From contig CM051455.1 in assembly GCA_028274465.1 (NCBI GenBank), forward strand, positions 137,661,284-137,725,283: a stretch of DNA of 64,000 nt, written 5' to 3'. Shown piece by piece: positions 49,124-60,065 of the stretch (position 1 is its first letter; each line of letters begins with the position of its first letter). The stretch is from Plantago ovata (taxonomy: Eukaryota; Streptophyta; Magnoliopsida; Lamiales; Plantaginaceae). Position numbers and translations under genes: made by a program. The notes beneath the pieces were generated by a model. That model saw only the letters and a program-made list of their open reading frames with translations, was not told the origin of the DNA and searched no databases.

Positions 49124-50314
49124 GGGTAAATTACATTGTACCTCCTCCTTGCGGCCTCTAATTACGAAATGTTCCCTCTTAGTTCAACAATTACACCTAG
49201 CCCCAATAATCGGAAAATCTTTGACCTCACCGTTATTCATTTTTCTGTTTTGTCCGGCCAAACACGGTCTTAGTGTAAAAATAAGGATTTATTAAAAAAA
49301 AGTTAAAATTATTTTTCTTTTCTTGTAATCTTTTTCTTTTATCTTTTCTTTATTTTATTTTATTCATCTTCTTCTCCTTATTAAACTGCTACAGTACCCG
49401 TCTGCTGTGAGATTGGGGGAGATATCTCATTCTGCTCTTTGAGGCAAATTTCATTACTTGCTCTGTTTTGTGAGAATAACATTTAGAAAAGGAAGGGTAA
49501 ATAAAAAAGACAAAATTTTAATAGGAAAGAAGAAAGGAAAATGGTTTACGAAGCTCCAACCAAAAGCTCCATACATGACAGAACTTCAGAAGCTCGCCAC
49601 AACTTCGTTTCTTGACAAAATAGAGTGATTCTTGCGCCGTTGGATTCGTGGTGACATCTTCTTCGAAACGCATACCTTGCCTCCAACCATCTCCTATTCG
49701 CAGATCCGCCATTAACAACTTTAAGGTATTCGAAAGCTTCGTGGAACTTCGTTTTTCAACCAAATCGAACTATTATTGAGGCGTTGAATTCGTCTTGGAC
49801 TCCTCTATCATCTTAGAACAATATTTCATCAAATTAGAAATAAAATTCGACCAGATGTTGTGGCGTTCAACTCATCCACACCTGTAAGTTCTAAACAGGA
49901 ATTGGTCGGAGACCAGATTTTTTTTAAAAATTATTTTTGTATTTTTATTTTTGTGGTAGTTTTGAAATAAAATCTTGATTGGGATTTATTTTACAAAAAA
50001 ATATTAGTTGATTTTGAAATTTATATAATTTATGTGGATTAATTTGAAATACTTAAAGTAGTGAAGTTTGTAAAATAAAATAATTTAGAGGAAAATGTGT
50101 AAAAAATAAAAATTTAAGGTGTTTGGATCTCTACAAAATTTAAAATCTCGGTGAGGGTAAAATTGTAAGCTCCAGCTCTTAATTCGCTAAAATTCAAGAT
50201 CGTGGGGCTAGATGTAATTGTTTTTGTCTAACACGGGGTTACATGTAATTATTAAACTAAGAGGGAAATATATGTAATAAAAAAAACTAAGAGGGGTGTA
50301 GATGCAAATTACCC
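49124..50314. mobile_element. Mutator-like non-autonomous element, 1191 bp
   Basis: Starts GGGTAAATTACATTGTACC and ends GGTGTAGATGCAAATTACCC, inverted at the tips. An exact 9-base duplication ATTAGACAA flanks it at 49115-49123 and 50315-50323. No transposase is encoded. The interior has a minus-strand 81-codon frame (49518-49763) and repeated AAGCTCC/GGAGCTT and GTTGGATTCGTGGTGAC/GTTGAATTCGTCTTGGAC words, so part of it may be captured host sequence. The tips are related to the MITE at 6098-6487. Confidence 0.87.
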
Positions 50315-51101
50315 ATTAGACAATTACTCAAGATTGATATAAGTCCTGCTATGAAATAAAAAACCAAGTCCAACTCCACACTGTAAAAGCCCACTCAATA
50401 CACTTAGAAGCCCAGCCCATGAAAATTGACACGTAAAAAGTAAAAACCTAATTTCTATCATTGTGGTCGGTAGTTATTCAGACACAAAAGCTGCGTGCGT
50501 TTCTTCTTCTTCTTTGTTTGTGTCCGTACTTCTTAATCTGTATTCGCCTCTCTTCTCTGCCTTTTCCTTCCACCAGGACTAGATCTAACCAGCACTAAGC
50601 TATGTTTTGTATGAACTTGGGTCAGAGATGGAATTGATTCATGGGCAATATGATTGGGTAGCTAGTTTCTTGATTAATGGCGCAGGAAACCATTTTGTTT
50701 TGGGCGCCGTCTACTTAAGTGAAAATCTCCATTACCTTGTTCCTTATCTCATAAGCAATCTTGCAAAAAAGTTATTTTCTTGATTTCTGGGTTTGGGGTT
50801 ATTGTTTTGTTTCAGAGTCAGTGTTTGGATACAAGCAAGTACATCATTTAGGAGCAGCAGACTTTTAGTCGGGGCTTTTCTCGCGGTGACTATTTCTCGC
50901 TCGCTAGTACGGCCGTTTCCGCTGGTTTTCCTTCCTCCCGGAAAATTGAGGTTATGCTCGTTTTCTAGCTCATCGTTTTGAAAAATTAGATTTGAAAATT
51001 GAGGTACTGCTCTGTGTTTATGAAAAATTAAATTTACTGCTCTGTATTTTTTGCATAGTGTTTGATTGATACTTTCGCTGCAAGGGTGTTTAAATTTTAC
51101 T
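50315..51101. other. Possible 5' region of an unrecognised gene
   Basis: The stretch 50490-50627 looks like a plant 5' untranslated region (TTCTTCTTCTTCTTTG, CCTTTTCCTTCCACC). A 51-codon frame starts at the ATG 50628-50630 (MELIHGQYDWVASFLINGAG) and ends TGA 50781-50783. I recognise no family. It directly precedes duplicate A, whose left copy lacks this piece. Confidence 0.3.
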
Positions 51102-52828
51102 GGGTTTATGATCTGTGCTTATTTCTCTATTTAATTTATTTTATATTAATAATACCACAGTAATAATTTTTTTTGGGTTATAGGCCACACCTTTGCTGGT
51201 AGGTAAGAATCAGATTTGTTTTTGTACTTAAGACATGACACCTTTGGCTGATTAATTGATCTATCTATGCTAGAAAATTGGATCAGGTTATATTCTACGT
51301 GGTAATATTAGTTCACTCAAATCCTGGATATCTATTTTCTGTCGTCTTGTGTTAAAGATCTTGAACAGCTTCGCCCTACTACGGATCGATCCAAAAATAG
51401 AAAGAAGATTCTTTCTCCGGCAGTATGCGGTGTTCTGTGTTAATGCCAGATTTCATGGTCAAATACGATTTACTGGGGATAAATGCATCCACATATTGCG
51501 TTTGGAATATTCTGCCGACCTCTTTTAGGCATTTGATCATTAGATGCACATCTCAAGAATTTGTTTAGGTAGTTGATAGCTCTGGTCGAATCAAGTTCTA
51601 AAGTACTGCATTCTGCGTTCTTTAAAGATGGTGAACAAATTTAATTGCAAATGTTAACACCCCATAGCCCATAGGCATTCTACATTGTTTATCAGGCTTC
51701 ATAAGCTATCTGGAATAATTTTAATTTAGCTGTTACTTAGAGTGAATGTGCGGGACAAACATTGTGTATGTTTGGTATTTAATCTTTGTCAGCAGTTGAG
51801 TTATACTTATTTCCATGTTATGTTCTATATTTTATTTTTTTAGGTTTATAAACTAATAGGTAATAACAGTGTGTACCAATGTAACACTGTACCATTTCTC
51901 TTACTAAGATTTGTTTGTGTTGCCACATTCCTTAATATTGGAAATGTCAGCACTTAGTATTCGGTTTGAGTAGATACATACTTTTTCATTACATATTTTC
52001 GCATTAGGTTTCTCCTTGATATGAATTTGCAATTTATGTATCATTGTAAAATCTATATTTACTGGCTATCTGTGAGGAAGCAGTTCCGTGACGTGCCTTC
52101 CATCATTAAGTGCTTGACTGGTCAAAAGAGAGATGAGGATTGCAATTTGTTGCTTTCTACATTCTGCTTCTTAACTACGCTTGTTTCTTTGCAGCCTCAA
52201 GCGTTTGACACATTCTAGAGCTTACACAGTAACAAACCAAACGATATCGGTGAGTTTGCGGAGTTCTTTGACGGTCATGTTTTTGTTGATGGAAAAGGTG
52301 ATCTTTCGCAAACTAGTTGACAATGGGGATACTGAATAAAATTGAATTAACTCACCAACAAATTTAACCAGAAACACTGAACACTTCCCTTTTCTCTTCC
52401 CCACCTGTTATTATGTTTTATGAGTATCTCTTAAGCTACTTCACTGATTGCCAGTTTTCGTTTAACCCAATTCTCTAATATGAGGAGAATCAAGGGAGTT
52501 CTAAGTCATGTGTAAAATATTACAACTACTCCTACACTAATACTATTACAAACTTACTAAACCACCTTACCACTACCTAAGTCATGTTGTTTGTATCTTG
52601 TTTTTTCTTTAAAGATTTATTTATGTAATTTGTATGTGCGATGATAGTTGGTTTTCTTATCTTTTGTATAGCTGCATCTATTTTTTTCTTGGTTGGCACC
52701 TTACAGCTGATATCTGATTTAGGTAATCACTAAAATTATCAGCAATAATTTAATTATGAGAATTCTTCAATGAATCTGCCTGCAAATCTTTTTAATTCAA
52801 CATGATGAAGAGTAACTTTAGGGATTTA
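51102..52828 (+). repeat. Segmental duplicate A (right copy)
   Basis: Direct partner of 9055-10739. It has 54 extra bases at 51359-51412 between AAGAT repeats, and several small differences. Sequence on both sides is different from the left copy, so the alignable unit is closed at both ends by rearrangement in at least one copy. No protein recognised. Confidence 0.82.
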
Positions 52829-53160
52829 ATTTTAGTACTAAAAAACTTTGCTACCTAGTGCTCTATGTTGTTTTCTCATTTGCATTGTGAATGAAGCCTG
52901 GAGTGAGAGATTGTGACATCATCTCAGGAATTTGTGAAAAAAAGTGTGCATATTTAGTCATCTTCATTTTCTGCCTTGTAAAGCTTATTTAGGAGGAGTA
53001 ACTATTTTGGTTCCTTGAATAATTTTTACCAAAAGGTGTAACCGTGGAACTATAATGTACTTATGAGAATCAATTCTTGTGTTTCAGGTATTACTATATT
53101 TGCTACTCACATGGCACAAATCTGTCAGAATTTACAACCATGTATCCAAACGTGCAGACA

Positions 53161-53627
53161 TTAAGAAAAACCTGCATCATATTATTAATGTAATATACGT
53201 GACGACTGGATGGTTTGGGTTTTGTTTAAGAGAATGAATGTTAATACTTCAGGTGTCTTAATTATAGTACAGGACTTGTATGCGCGCTCCCTTAAGAAAA
53301 ACCTGCATCATATTATTAAGGTAATATACGTGACAACCGGATGGTTTGGGTTTTGTTTAAGAGAATGAATGTTAATACTTCAGGTGTCTTAATTATAGTA
53401 CAAGACTTGTATGCGCTCCCTTAGTCATTTACTCCTTTCACAATTACTATTAAACCGTTGTTGTGATTGATATAGCTTAAGGCCATTGATTTCGTCCTAT
53501 TTTTTCACTTCATCATATTATTAAGGTAATATACGTGACAACTGGATGGTTTGGGTTTTGTTTAAGAGAATAAATGTTAATACTTCAGGTGTCTTAATTA
53601 TAGTACAAGACTTGTATGCGCTCCCTT
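53161..53627 (+). repeat. Three copies of a 131-bp unit
   Basis: TTAAGAAAAACCTGCATCAT starts at 53161 and 53292 (period 131); a third copy, shorter at its left end, runs from about 53508 to 53627. Each contains AATATACGTGACNACTGGATGG-like and GTCTTAATTATAGTAC words and ends ATGCGCTCCCTT. About 85 unrelated bases separate copies two and three. Confidence 0.9.
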
Positions 53628-53632
53628 GTTGT

Positions 53633-53672
53633 TTAGGGTTTTAGGGTTTAGGGTTTAGGGTTTAGGGGTTTT
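53633..53672 (+). repeat. Short telomere-like array / telo-box cluster
   Basis: TTTAGGGTTTTAGGG followed by TTTAGGGTTTAGGG and TTTAGGGG. It lies about 550 bases upstream of the EIF1AD-like start codon. Telo-boxes (AAACCCTAA) are common in promoters of plant translation and ribosome genes, so it may be regulatory or just an interstitial telomere remnant. Confidence 0.75.
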
Positions 53673-54206
53673 GTTTGGGTCCGTGGTTTCTGTTTGGGCT
53701 GGGCCTTATTGGTCACACACTCACAAGTCACAAACAAGTATCCATGTTGCCTCACAAAATTCACATTCACAGAAAGCAAAGCAACACCCTCACCGGAAAA
53801 TTGACATCGTCACGGCGGCAAATAGCTGGCGGCTGTCCTTTACCATCTCACAAGTGCGCTCCTCCACCAATTCACTTCATTCCATTCGCCGGTAAAATTA
53901 CTGCCACCTCTTTCCTTTATTTACTGAGAGTAACGAATAATTTAGTTTTACTAATTTAGTTATTGCGAAATGCAACGATTATAATAGAGCTTTTGTAATT
54001 GAATCGTGAAACTGAATACTGAAGCTAATATGTTAATCTGTTATGCATGTAATCCGGTGAAGTGACAATCACCATGGAGAATCATTTTTTAGATTTGAGT
54101 TAATTTAGGTCAATTTCAGTGAATTAGGTACGTGTACTTTTCATGATTTGGTTATGTACTCTGTTTTACAGCATAAGATAAGATAGTTTGAAGTAAGCTG
54201 AGAAAA

Positions 54207-55262
54207 ATGGGAGGAAGAGGAAGGAAGAATCTGAAGAGAGGTGTAAAGGAAGATGTAGGAACACTTGAGAATGGGCAAACCATAATGCAAGTTGTGGACC
54301 TTAGAGGCTCCAATCTTCTTCAGGTCTGTGTGCCTGCCTGTTTCTTTTACTCCAACTGTTATGTGTATCTGTGTTTGCGTATTGTCGATTAATTCGGTGC
54401 TAATGTTTGCAGGTAATGGACAAGAATGGTGAGAAAGTGCTAGCGATTTTTCCAGCTAAGTTCCAGAAGAGCATGTGGACTAAACGAGGTATACTTCGTG
54501 TTTGAGCGTTTCTGGATTGGTTAGCCTGTTTTGTTATATCTTTGCGAGTGTTTTTCTAATGGCGGCTTGTTCTGATAGGAAACTTTGTGGTGGTTGATGA
54601 AAGTGGACGAGAAGAGGCGGTCGAATCAGGCAGAAAAGTTGTTGGCATTGTTACACAAGTGCTTTACTATGAACAAGTTCGTCTGCTTCAGAAATCTCCA
54701 GACTGGTGCGTGTTTTTCCTTTTCTGTGTGGCTGTTTATATATGATTTAACTAAATGCTAGTTATGTAAAGTCACCATGAGTTGATCATAGACTAGTTAG
54801 GCATGAATGGTTTTTTGTTTCGTGTTCATCGTGTTGTCAAGTGATTACGTGATATTATAATGACAGTAACTTCAGCTTGCAATTCTGGTAATACAGTCAT
54901 GGGAACTCAATTGTGCGTTTTTTGTCGAGTGAGCTTAGCTTGTACTTAATCTGAAGCGTTGCTATGTGAAAGTGAATTTGTGGAGTTGTTGGTCTTATTC
55001 AGAGAAATGTTGCTCACAAGCCTATATTTTTCCATTTCCAAATGAATGCAGGCCAGAGATATTCAAGTCTTCGCCCCAGGAAATCTCGACACCGGGATTG
55101 CCACCATCAACTTCTGACAAAGAATCTATTTCCGACAAAGATGGCGAATGTTCCAGCGATGATGATGGGCTTCCGCCTCTCGAAGCCAACACAAACAGAT
55201 CAAACCGTCTCCTGTCTCACGTGGTTACCGAGTCTGAATCAGATTCTGATATTGAATCCTAG
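54207..55262 (+). CDS. EIF1AD: EIF1AD-like OB-fold RNA-binding protein, 176 aa, four exons
   Basis: Exons 54207-54323, 54413-54488, 54579-54705 and 55052-55262 join to an intact 531-base frame. It starts MGGRGRKNLKRGVKEDVGTL, basic as in eIF1A relatives, and contains an S1/OB-fold core: IMQVVDLRGSNLLQVMDKNG, VLAIFPAKFQKSMWTKRGNF, VVVDESGREEA and VGIVTQVLYYEQVRLLQKSP. The last exon is an acidic, serine-rich tail ending ESESDSDIES. Human EIF1AD (haponin) and plant At2g40780-type proteins share this plan; the human protein acts in late 40S ribosome maturation, and I infer a related nucleolar or cytoplasmic role here. All borders are GT-AG. The start is the first ATG in a purine-rich context after an apparent leader intron. 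Confidence 0.93.
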
Positions 55263-55727
55263 CTTATGCATTGTCTCTAGAGAGCATGCAAGACTTCACA
55301 TTGCGGCTTGATGAGCATAAATTATGTGATTTTGTGAAAGTGGTTCATGTTGTAAGTTTTGTTGACACCGGAATCAGCGTAAGTTTGTAGGGGATTGCTA
55401 AACACCGGAGTCATTTTACTAAACATAAACATTGGACATTTATCGTAGACATTGATTTGAATATATGCGTACTGCTGATAATATAGAAATGTTTGTCTTT
55501 TCATTCTGAAAATTCACCAATTATCAAGTTTATTCTTGTATAGACTACTACACCTACAACAATCAATCACAGATTTGTATCACTAATGCAATAGCACTTT
55601 TTCCACTTATCACTATCATATCATATATACCAACACCAACTCTACAAAAACCCTGGTATAAGATAAAAGAGATTGTCAGCCAAGTATGCTTCAAATCCTC
55701 AGAAAATCAGGCTCCATAACTTCCAGA

Positions 55728-56868
55728 TCACTTCTCAAAGACTTGGCTTGCGGATGTATATCCCATAAGCTGGTGAAGAGCTGGACGCTCTTCGATGATC
55801 TCTGATGTAGGTTTTCTCATTTTCGTCCCCATTGAGGGTCCAGCTGATTCCGCGGTTCCATCAAACTCTTGCTCTTGCTGTTAGACTCCTTCAAAATCGA
55901 TTTCATCTTCTTATCTTTCTGCTGCTGAACCACTCCATTTTGAGGAAGTGTGGTCGAAGAATCCCCTTCCATCGAAGAGTACCGATTGTAAGACCTCCCA
56001 TACTCATCAGATAACAAAACAGATTCAGCCTCGCTGGGTGGAGGGGCAGGGGAGTCGGGTACGTATGGAACTATATGAGTTCTCTCCCGGCGCGAGAGCT
56101 TCAATACTTGATTACAGGCATTGCAACGTAGCTGATGGTACCTTTTCTTCTCGAACAGTAGAAAATCTTCAGGTAGCAGCAACAGTTCCGAGCAATGATA
56201 ACAAGTCAGAACCGGAGCTCCCCCTGCTATTGGCCGGAGGTTTCTCTTGGCTGTATGATACTTCTCCTTTAGATATAACCTTTTTATTTCTTCGTCTCTC
56301 TGCCTTTGGTCGTTAAAACTTGTTTCGCGGCCCCAGGATGACATCTCAGAGCTCAAATACTGCTGGGGGCTTGATGAGCTGGAGAGAAACGTGGAGTGCG
56401 GAGGCAATTGAGCCGAGTAGCACCGATCTTGGGGGTAGCATTGCAAACAAGAGCAGTTGGCTTGGTGTATGTAATGTGCAACTTCGCCTGAGAAAGCCGG
56501 TCTGTGGTGATTGAACCGCTCAACTCTTTTGGGATTTGAATCACCATAAAGCTCCATTTCTGGTGGCAAGTGAGCATAATAGTGAGGAGAAGACACTTCG
56601 TTTACTACTTGGGTGGGAAGCCTTTTGGGAAATTGTATCCGATCAAGCTGCTCTTTTAGGTCACACACAGTCCGCAATAAGTCCATTTTATCCGGTACTG
56701 AGTACGAGTTCTTACCCTTTGAGTGAAAGCCTGGATGAGGAGGGAGGTGGTTGTGTTGATGAACCAAAGGGTTACCGGTTCTGTGATCAACCTCAAACTC
56801 TCTTGAATCGAACGGTAATCTTTCAGTTTCGACAAACTTATCTTTCATGGAATGATGTTGCCTTACTT
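55728..56868 (-). pseudogene. EDR4-like zinc-ribbon protein, 3' part, possible C-terminal frameshift
   Basis: Main minus-strand frame 56868-55817. It has a predicted helical start (MDLLRTVCDLKEQLDRIQFP), a histidine/proline-rich middle, the basic GGAPVLTCYHCSELLLLPED, and a plant zinc ribbon with CYHC and CNAC pairs (DUF3133 type) about 25 residues apart, as in ENHANCED DISEASE RESISTANCE 4, a regulator of immunity and clathrin trafficking. The exon seems to begin after an AG near 56870; the 5' exons are missing because duplicate B begins at 57030. The frame ends at WGRK (55817). A second frame, reached by a one-base shift near 55870, runs to 55728 and reads ALHQLMGYTSASQVF, resembling the LMGYSS tail of this family, so a frameshift is likely. 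Truncation and shift favour a pseudogene. Confidence 0.65.
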
Positions 56869-57029
56869 GCAAAATAAGTAGCTTTCTTTTTGGCCATGTA
56901 CAGAATCTCAAAATATTACGAATTACGATACAGTTTGGAATTGTCTTGAAATTTCTGAAATTTAAAAATCCAAAATCAAATTTTAATGTATGGTTCAAAT
57001 AATAGTAAAATATAAAAGTGTGAAAGTTT

Positions 57030-58560
57030 AATCAAGATTCAAGTTGCATAAAGTCATAACACGTTTGAGAAAAGCCCAACCCAAACAAGTACACATAAAC
57101 ACAAAGCCCGTTTAAAAAACGGTAAAAATTCAGATAAAACAACTTTACTCTTCTTCTACTCAAAAAAAAACTTTACTCTTCTACATCCTAAACCCCAAAA
57201 TCTGATCGAAGTCGAGTTCGTCGGAAAACTCGAGGCTAGTTTCACTACATCTTCACCATTGACGATCTAATACATCTTGACACCCACTTCACTCACCATT
57301 TTCATTTCTTCAGGTATGTGCTGCGTGTTCTTTGTTGGTAAACTGGTTAGCAAAGTCTTAACCTTCGCATTAAATTACTAAATTACTTACTGGGTTTTGC
57401 TCTTTTTAGTCTCTATAGAGAACCCAGTTGGTTTTGTTCTCATATTTTTTAGTACATTCTGAATGATCTTTTGTTCCGTTTGTGCGTAAGTTAGGGTTTT
57501 TGGTTTAGGACTGACTGGCCTTGACAAGTTAGGGTTTATGAAGTTAAGTAATCTGGTAGTTAGCTTATTGTATATACTGATTTGAAATTCAAGGAGAGTG
57601 ATCTCTGTCTTATATTGGGTTGGCAGACTGTAGATAGAAAAGAATAATTTACGTTTTGCAAAGAACTAGAGAAAGTAGCCCTGTTGCTATTTTGAAGGTG
57701 GAAACAAATGATATATTGATTCCGGTAGTGCTATGTGCTGGCATTTTTGTTTTGATAAGGTATCTGTAAACTAGTTTGAAAATGTAAGCTTTAGACTTCA
57801 ACGCGAGAAGGCAACTTTTTCTTTTAGTTGTTGCATGTTGATTTCTGTATAACCAGTTTTGGCACCTGACATTAGCAGTTTTAGTAATGTTGACATCATT
57901 TTCATGATGTTTAGGTTGCCCTGATCGAAGCTGAAGAGGAAGAATGGGGCAAGGATGTCACTATGTACTTCCTCTGCAGTTCCAGAAACACAAGTATGCT
58001 AAACTGGAGCGTTTCAAGTGCGGAAAGAAGGGCTATGGACTCCAGAGATATCTCTGAAGAACATTTCCTCATCGAATATGTTGGAGAGTTGGAATAAGTT
58101 GGAGAGGTAATTTCGATTCCTTATCCTAGTTCTACTTTCATTTATTTTTCGATCAGTAGTTCTCTTGAAATTGCTGAATGGAAGTAGTTTCCTTCTTTTG
58201 CTTGGAGGTAAGTAGGATTGAATTGGTCGTTGGGTATTGGAATGGTATATGTGTAGTATAGATACAATTGTGTATGGACAAACCTGGTATATCCCCGGAA
58301 ACCTTTGCCTCTGATTGTCTGCTTAACTTGCATTGCTAGCTTGAAAATCCTGATCATGTTCAATCTTTATCATGGAATGATGGGGTCTGAGGAAATCTCT
58401 TGCATTCAATAGTCCAGAAAATTATGATCTAATAGGTCTTATTGTACTCCTAGCAAGTCAGACTGACATTTGGAGAAGTGAACTGTGCCAGACACTGTTA
58501 TTCTAGCTAGTTGAGCTTTACATTAACATGGAGACATGCATATCAGCACAGAGATGTTTT
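57030..58560 (+). repeat. Segmental duplicate B (right copy)
   Basis: Direct partner of 17870-19790, from AGTTGCATAAAGTCATAACACG to about 58560. It lacks the reverse-transcriptase insert present in the left copy, so it shows the empty site at 57410-57425. It continues, unlike the left copy, to a further SET-domain exon at 59214. Confidence 0.85.
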
Positions 58561-59288
58561 ATGTTGTCATATTTTATTATTGGGAAAGATAACTTCAACT
58601 CCAGGTTTTATTTACTTGTTTTACTATTTGGCTGCTGCATGTTCTTGACATGCCTCACACCAAGCGAGGCAGAAACAGTATGCTTTGAATGGGCATAAGC
58701 ATTTTTACTTTACGACGCTGAATGAGAGCGAGGTTTGGCATCATTACTCTTCTCCATTAGATAATCCATCTTGTAATCTGTGACATCACTGCACGAGTGA
58801 CTTAATACTTGCTCCAAGTATACTATCCTAATTTTAGCGTTGTGTAAAATTAGCTTGTACATTGGCATGATTGTGTACAGATTGGACAATGAACTCTCAG
58901 ATAATTGGTTTTTCCTTCATAATGCTTATAAAAATGTCTGGGGTTGAACTTGTTTTGTTGGTCGGCTAAATATAATTGGTTGGTTATAGTCCTGCCAACT
59001 TCATATTGTAGAAATATATTATCTTCTAGTATTAATATGAGACTCCTGATCTTTGTTTTATTTGAGCGAGCCACCTTTTCCCAGGATTGAGATCCCTCCC
59101 CGTTTTGATACTCCCATTTATTCTTTGTTTATTTTATTTCATGGCAAAGCCCTTTCACCACGTGTGGCAGTTTGTATTTTTACTTTTCATCTTGTTTCCT
59201 AATTGTTGTGTAGGTAATTGATACAAGTGCCATAGGGAATTTGGGCCGGTTCATAAATCATAGTTTTGATCCGAACTGCCAGACATAA
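57916..59288 (+). pseudogene. SET-domain methyltransferase remnant, copy 2 (SET2/ASHH-like)
   Basis: At 57975-58045 a frame reads QFQKHKYAKLERFKCGKKGY then GLQ, the start of the SET domain, without the stop seen in copy 1; a small deletion then shifts the frame and EEHFLIEYVGELE is read in another. After an AG at 59213 a second exon (59214-59288) reads VIDTSAIGNLGRFINHSFDP then NCQT and stop. The family motif is NHSCxPN; here the Cys is Phe, a residue of the conserved core. SET2/ASHH enzymes methylate histone H3 lysine 36. Frameshift, stop and loss of the Cys show it is dead. Confidence 0.8.
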
Positions 59289-59657
59289 AATGTAACTCAC
59301 GTGCTCATCCTGTAATAGAGATATTCCTAGTGTATTGTTGAGAAATCCCTCTCTGGCTTATCAATCTTAGCATGTATCTCACTTTGAATGGAAAAAAGAT
59401 CAAAAGCCCTCGTTCTCTTTTTATCACATCATTGTCTCAATATAGATAGCAAAGCTAGAACTATCTATAACAGGCTTAGAGTTGCTTCTTATCTTATGTT
59501 AGACCTGTTAAGTTTATAATGCTACTGTTTTTCCCTAGGCGAAGATCTTTTTTATTTTTTTGGGGGGTGGGGACGTTTATTTCATGCTAAATCACATTGT
59601 ATCATCTGAGCAGCTCTGCACACAAGTGGGTTTTCGGGTTTAGGGTTCGGGTTTTCC

Positions 59658-59728
59658 ACATGAGGTATTTTTGCTTAACATCTGCAGACCACCTACAGAT
59701 GTTATTGAGAGCACTAAATACCTCATGT
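59658..59728. repeat. Perfect inverted repeat embedded in telomere-like DNA
   Basis: ACATGAGGTATTT (59658-59670) and AAATACCTCATGT (59716-59728) are exact inverted partners, with an inner pair AACATCTG (59677-59684) and CAGATGTT (59696-59703). Telomere-like words lie on both sides (TTTAGGGTTCGGG before, TTTAGGGTTTAGGG after). Confidence 0.85.
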
Positions 59729-60065
59729 AGGGTTTAGGGTTTAGGGTTTCAGGTTTTAGGGTTTTGGTTTAGGGTTTCGGGGTTTAGGGTTTCGGGTTTC
59801 GGGGTTTGGGGTTTCGGGTTTTGGGGTTTTGGGTTTCGGGTTTCGGGGTTTCGGGTTTTGGTTTAGGGTTTCGGGGTTTCGGGGTTTAGGGTTTCGGGGT
59901 TTCGGGTTTCGGGTTTTGGGGTTTCGGGTTTCGGGTTTGGGGTTTGGGGGTTGGGGTTTGGGGTTTGGGGTTGTTTTAGGGTTTAGGGTTTGGGGTTTGG
60001 GGTTTGGGGTTTAGGGTTTAGGGTTTGGGGTTTGGGGTTTGGGGTTTAGGGTTTAGGGTTTAGGG
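59729..60065 (+). repeat. Interstitial telomere-like array, degenerate TTTAGGG
   Basis: About 340 bases of TTTAGGG units with frequent TTTCGGG, TTTGGGG and TTTTGGG variants; blocks of variants alternate (mainly CGGG left, mainly GGGG right). The end at 60065 is abrupt, changing to mitochondrial-type sequence. Open frames here are repeat translation and not genes. Confidence 0.93.

Noticed and set aside
59829..60014. Open frame rich in Gly-Phe (GFGFRGFGF type)
   Set aside because: It is translation of the degenerate telomere-like repeat, not a gene.
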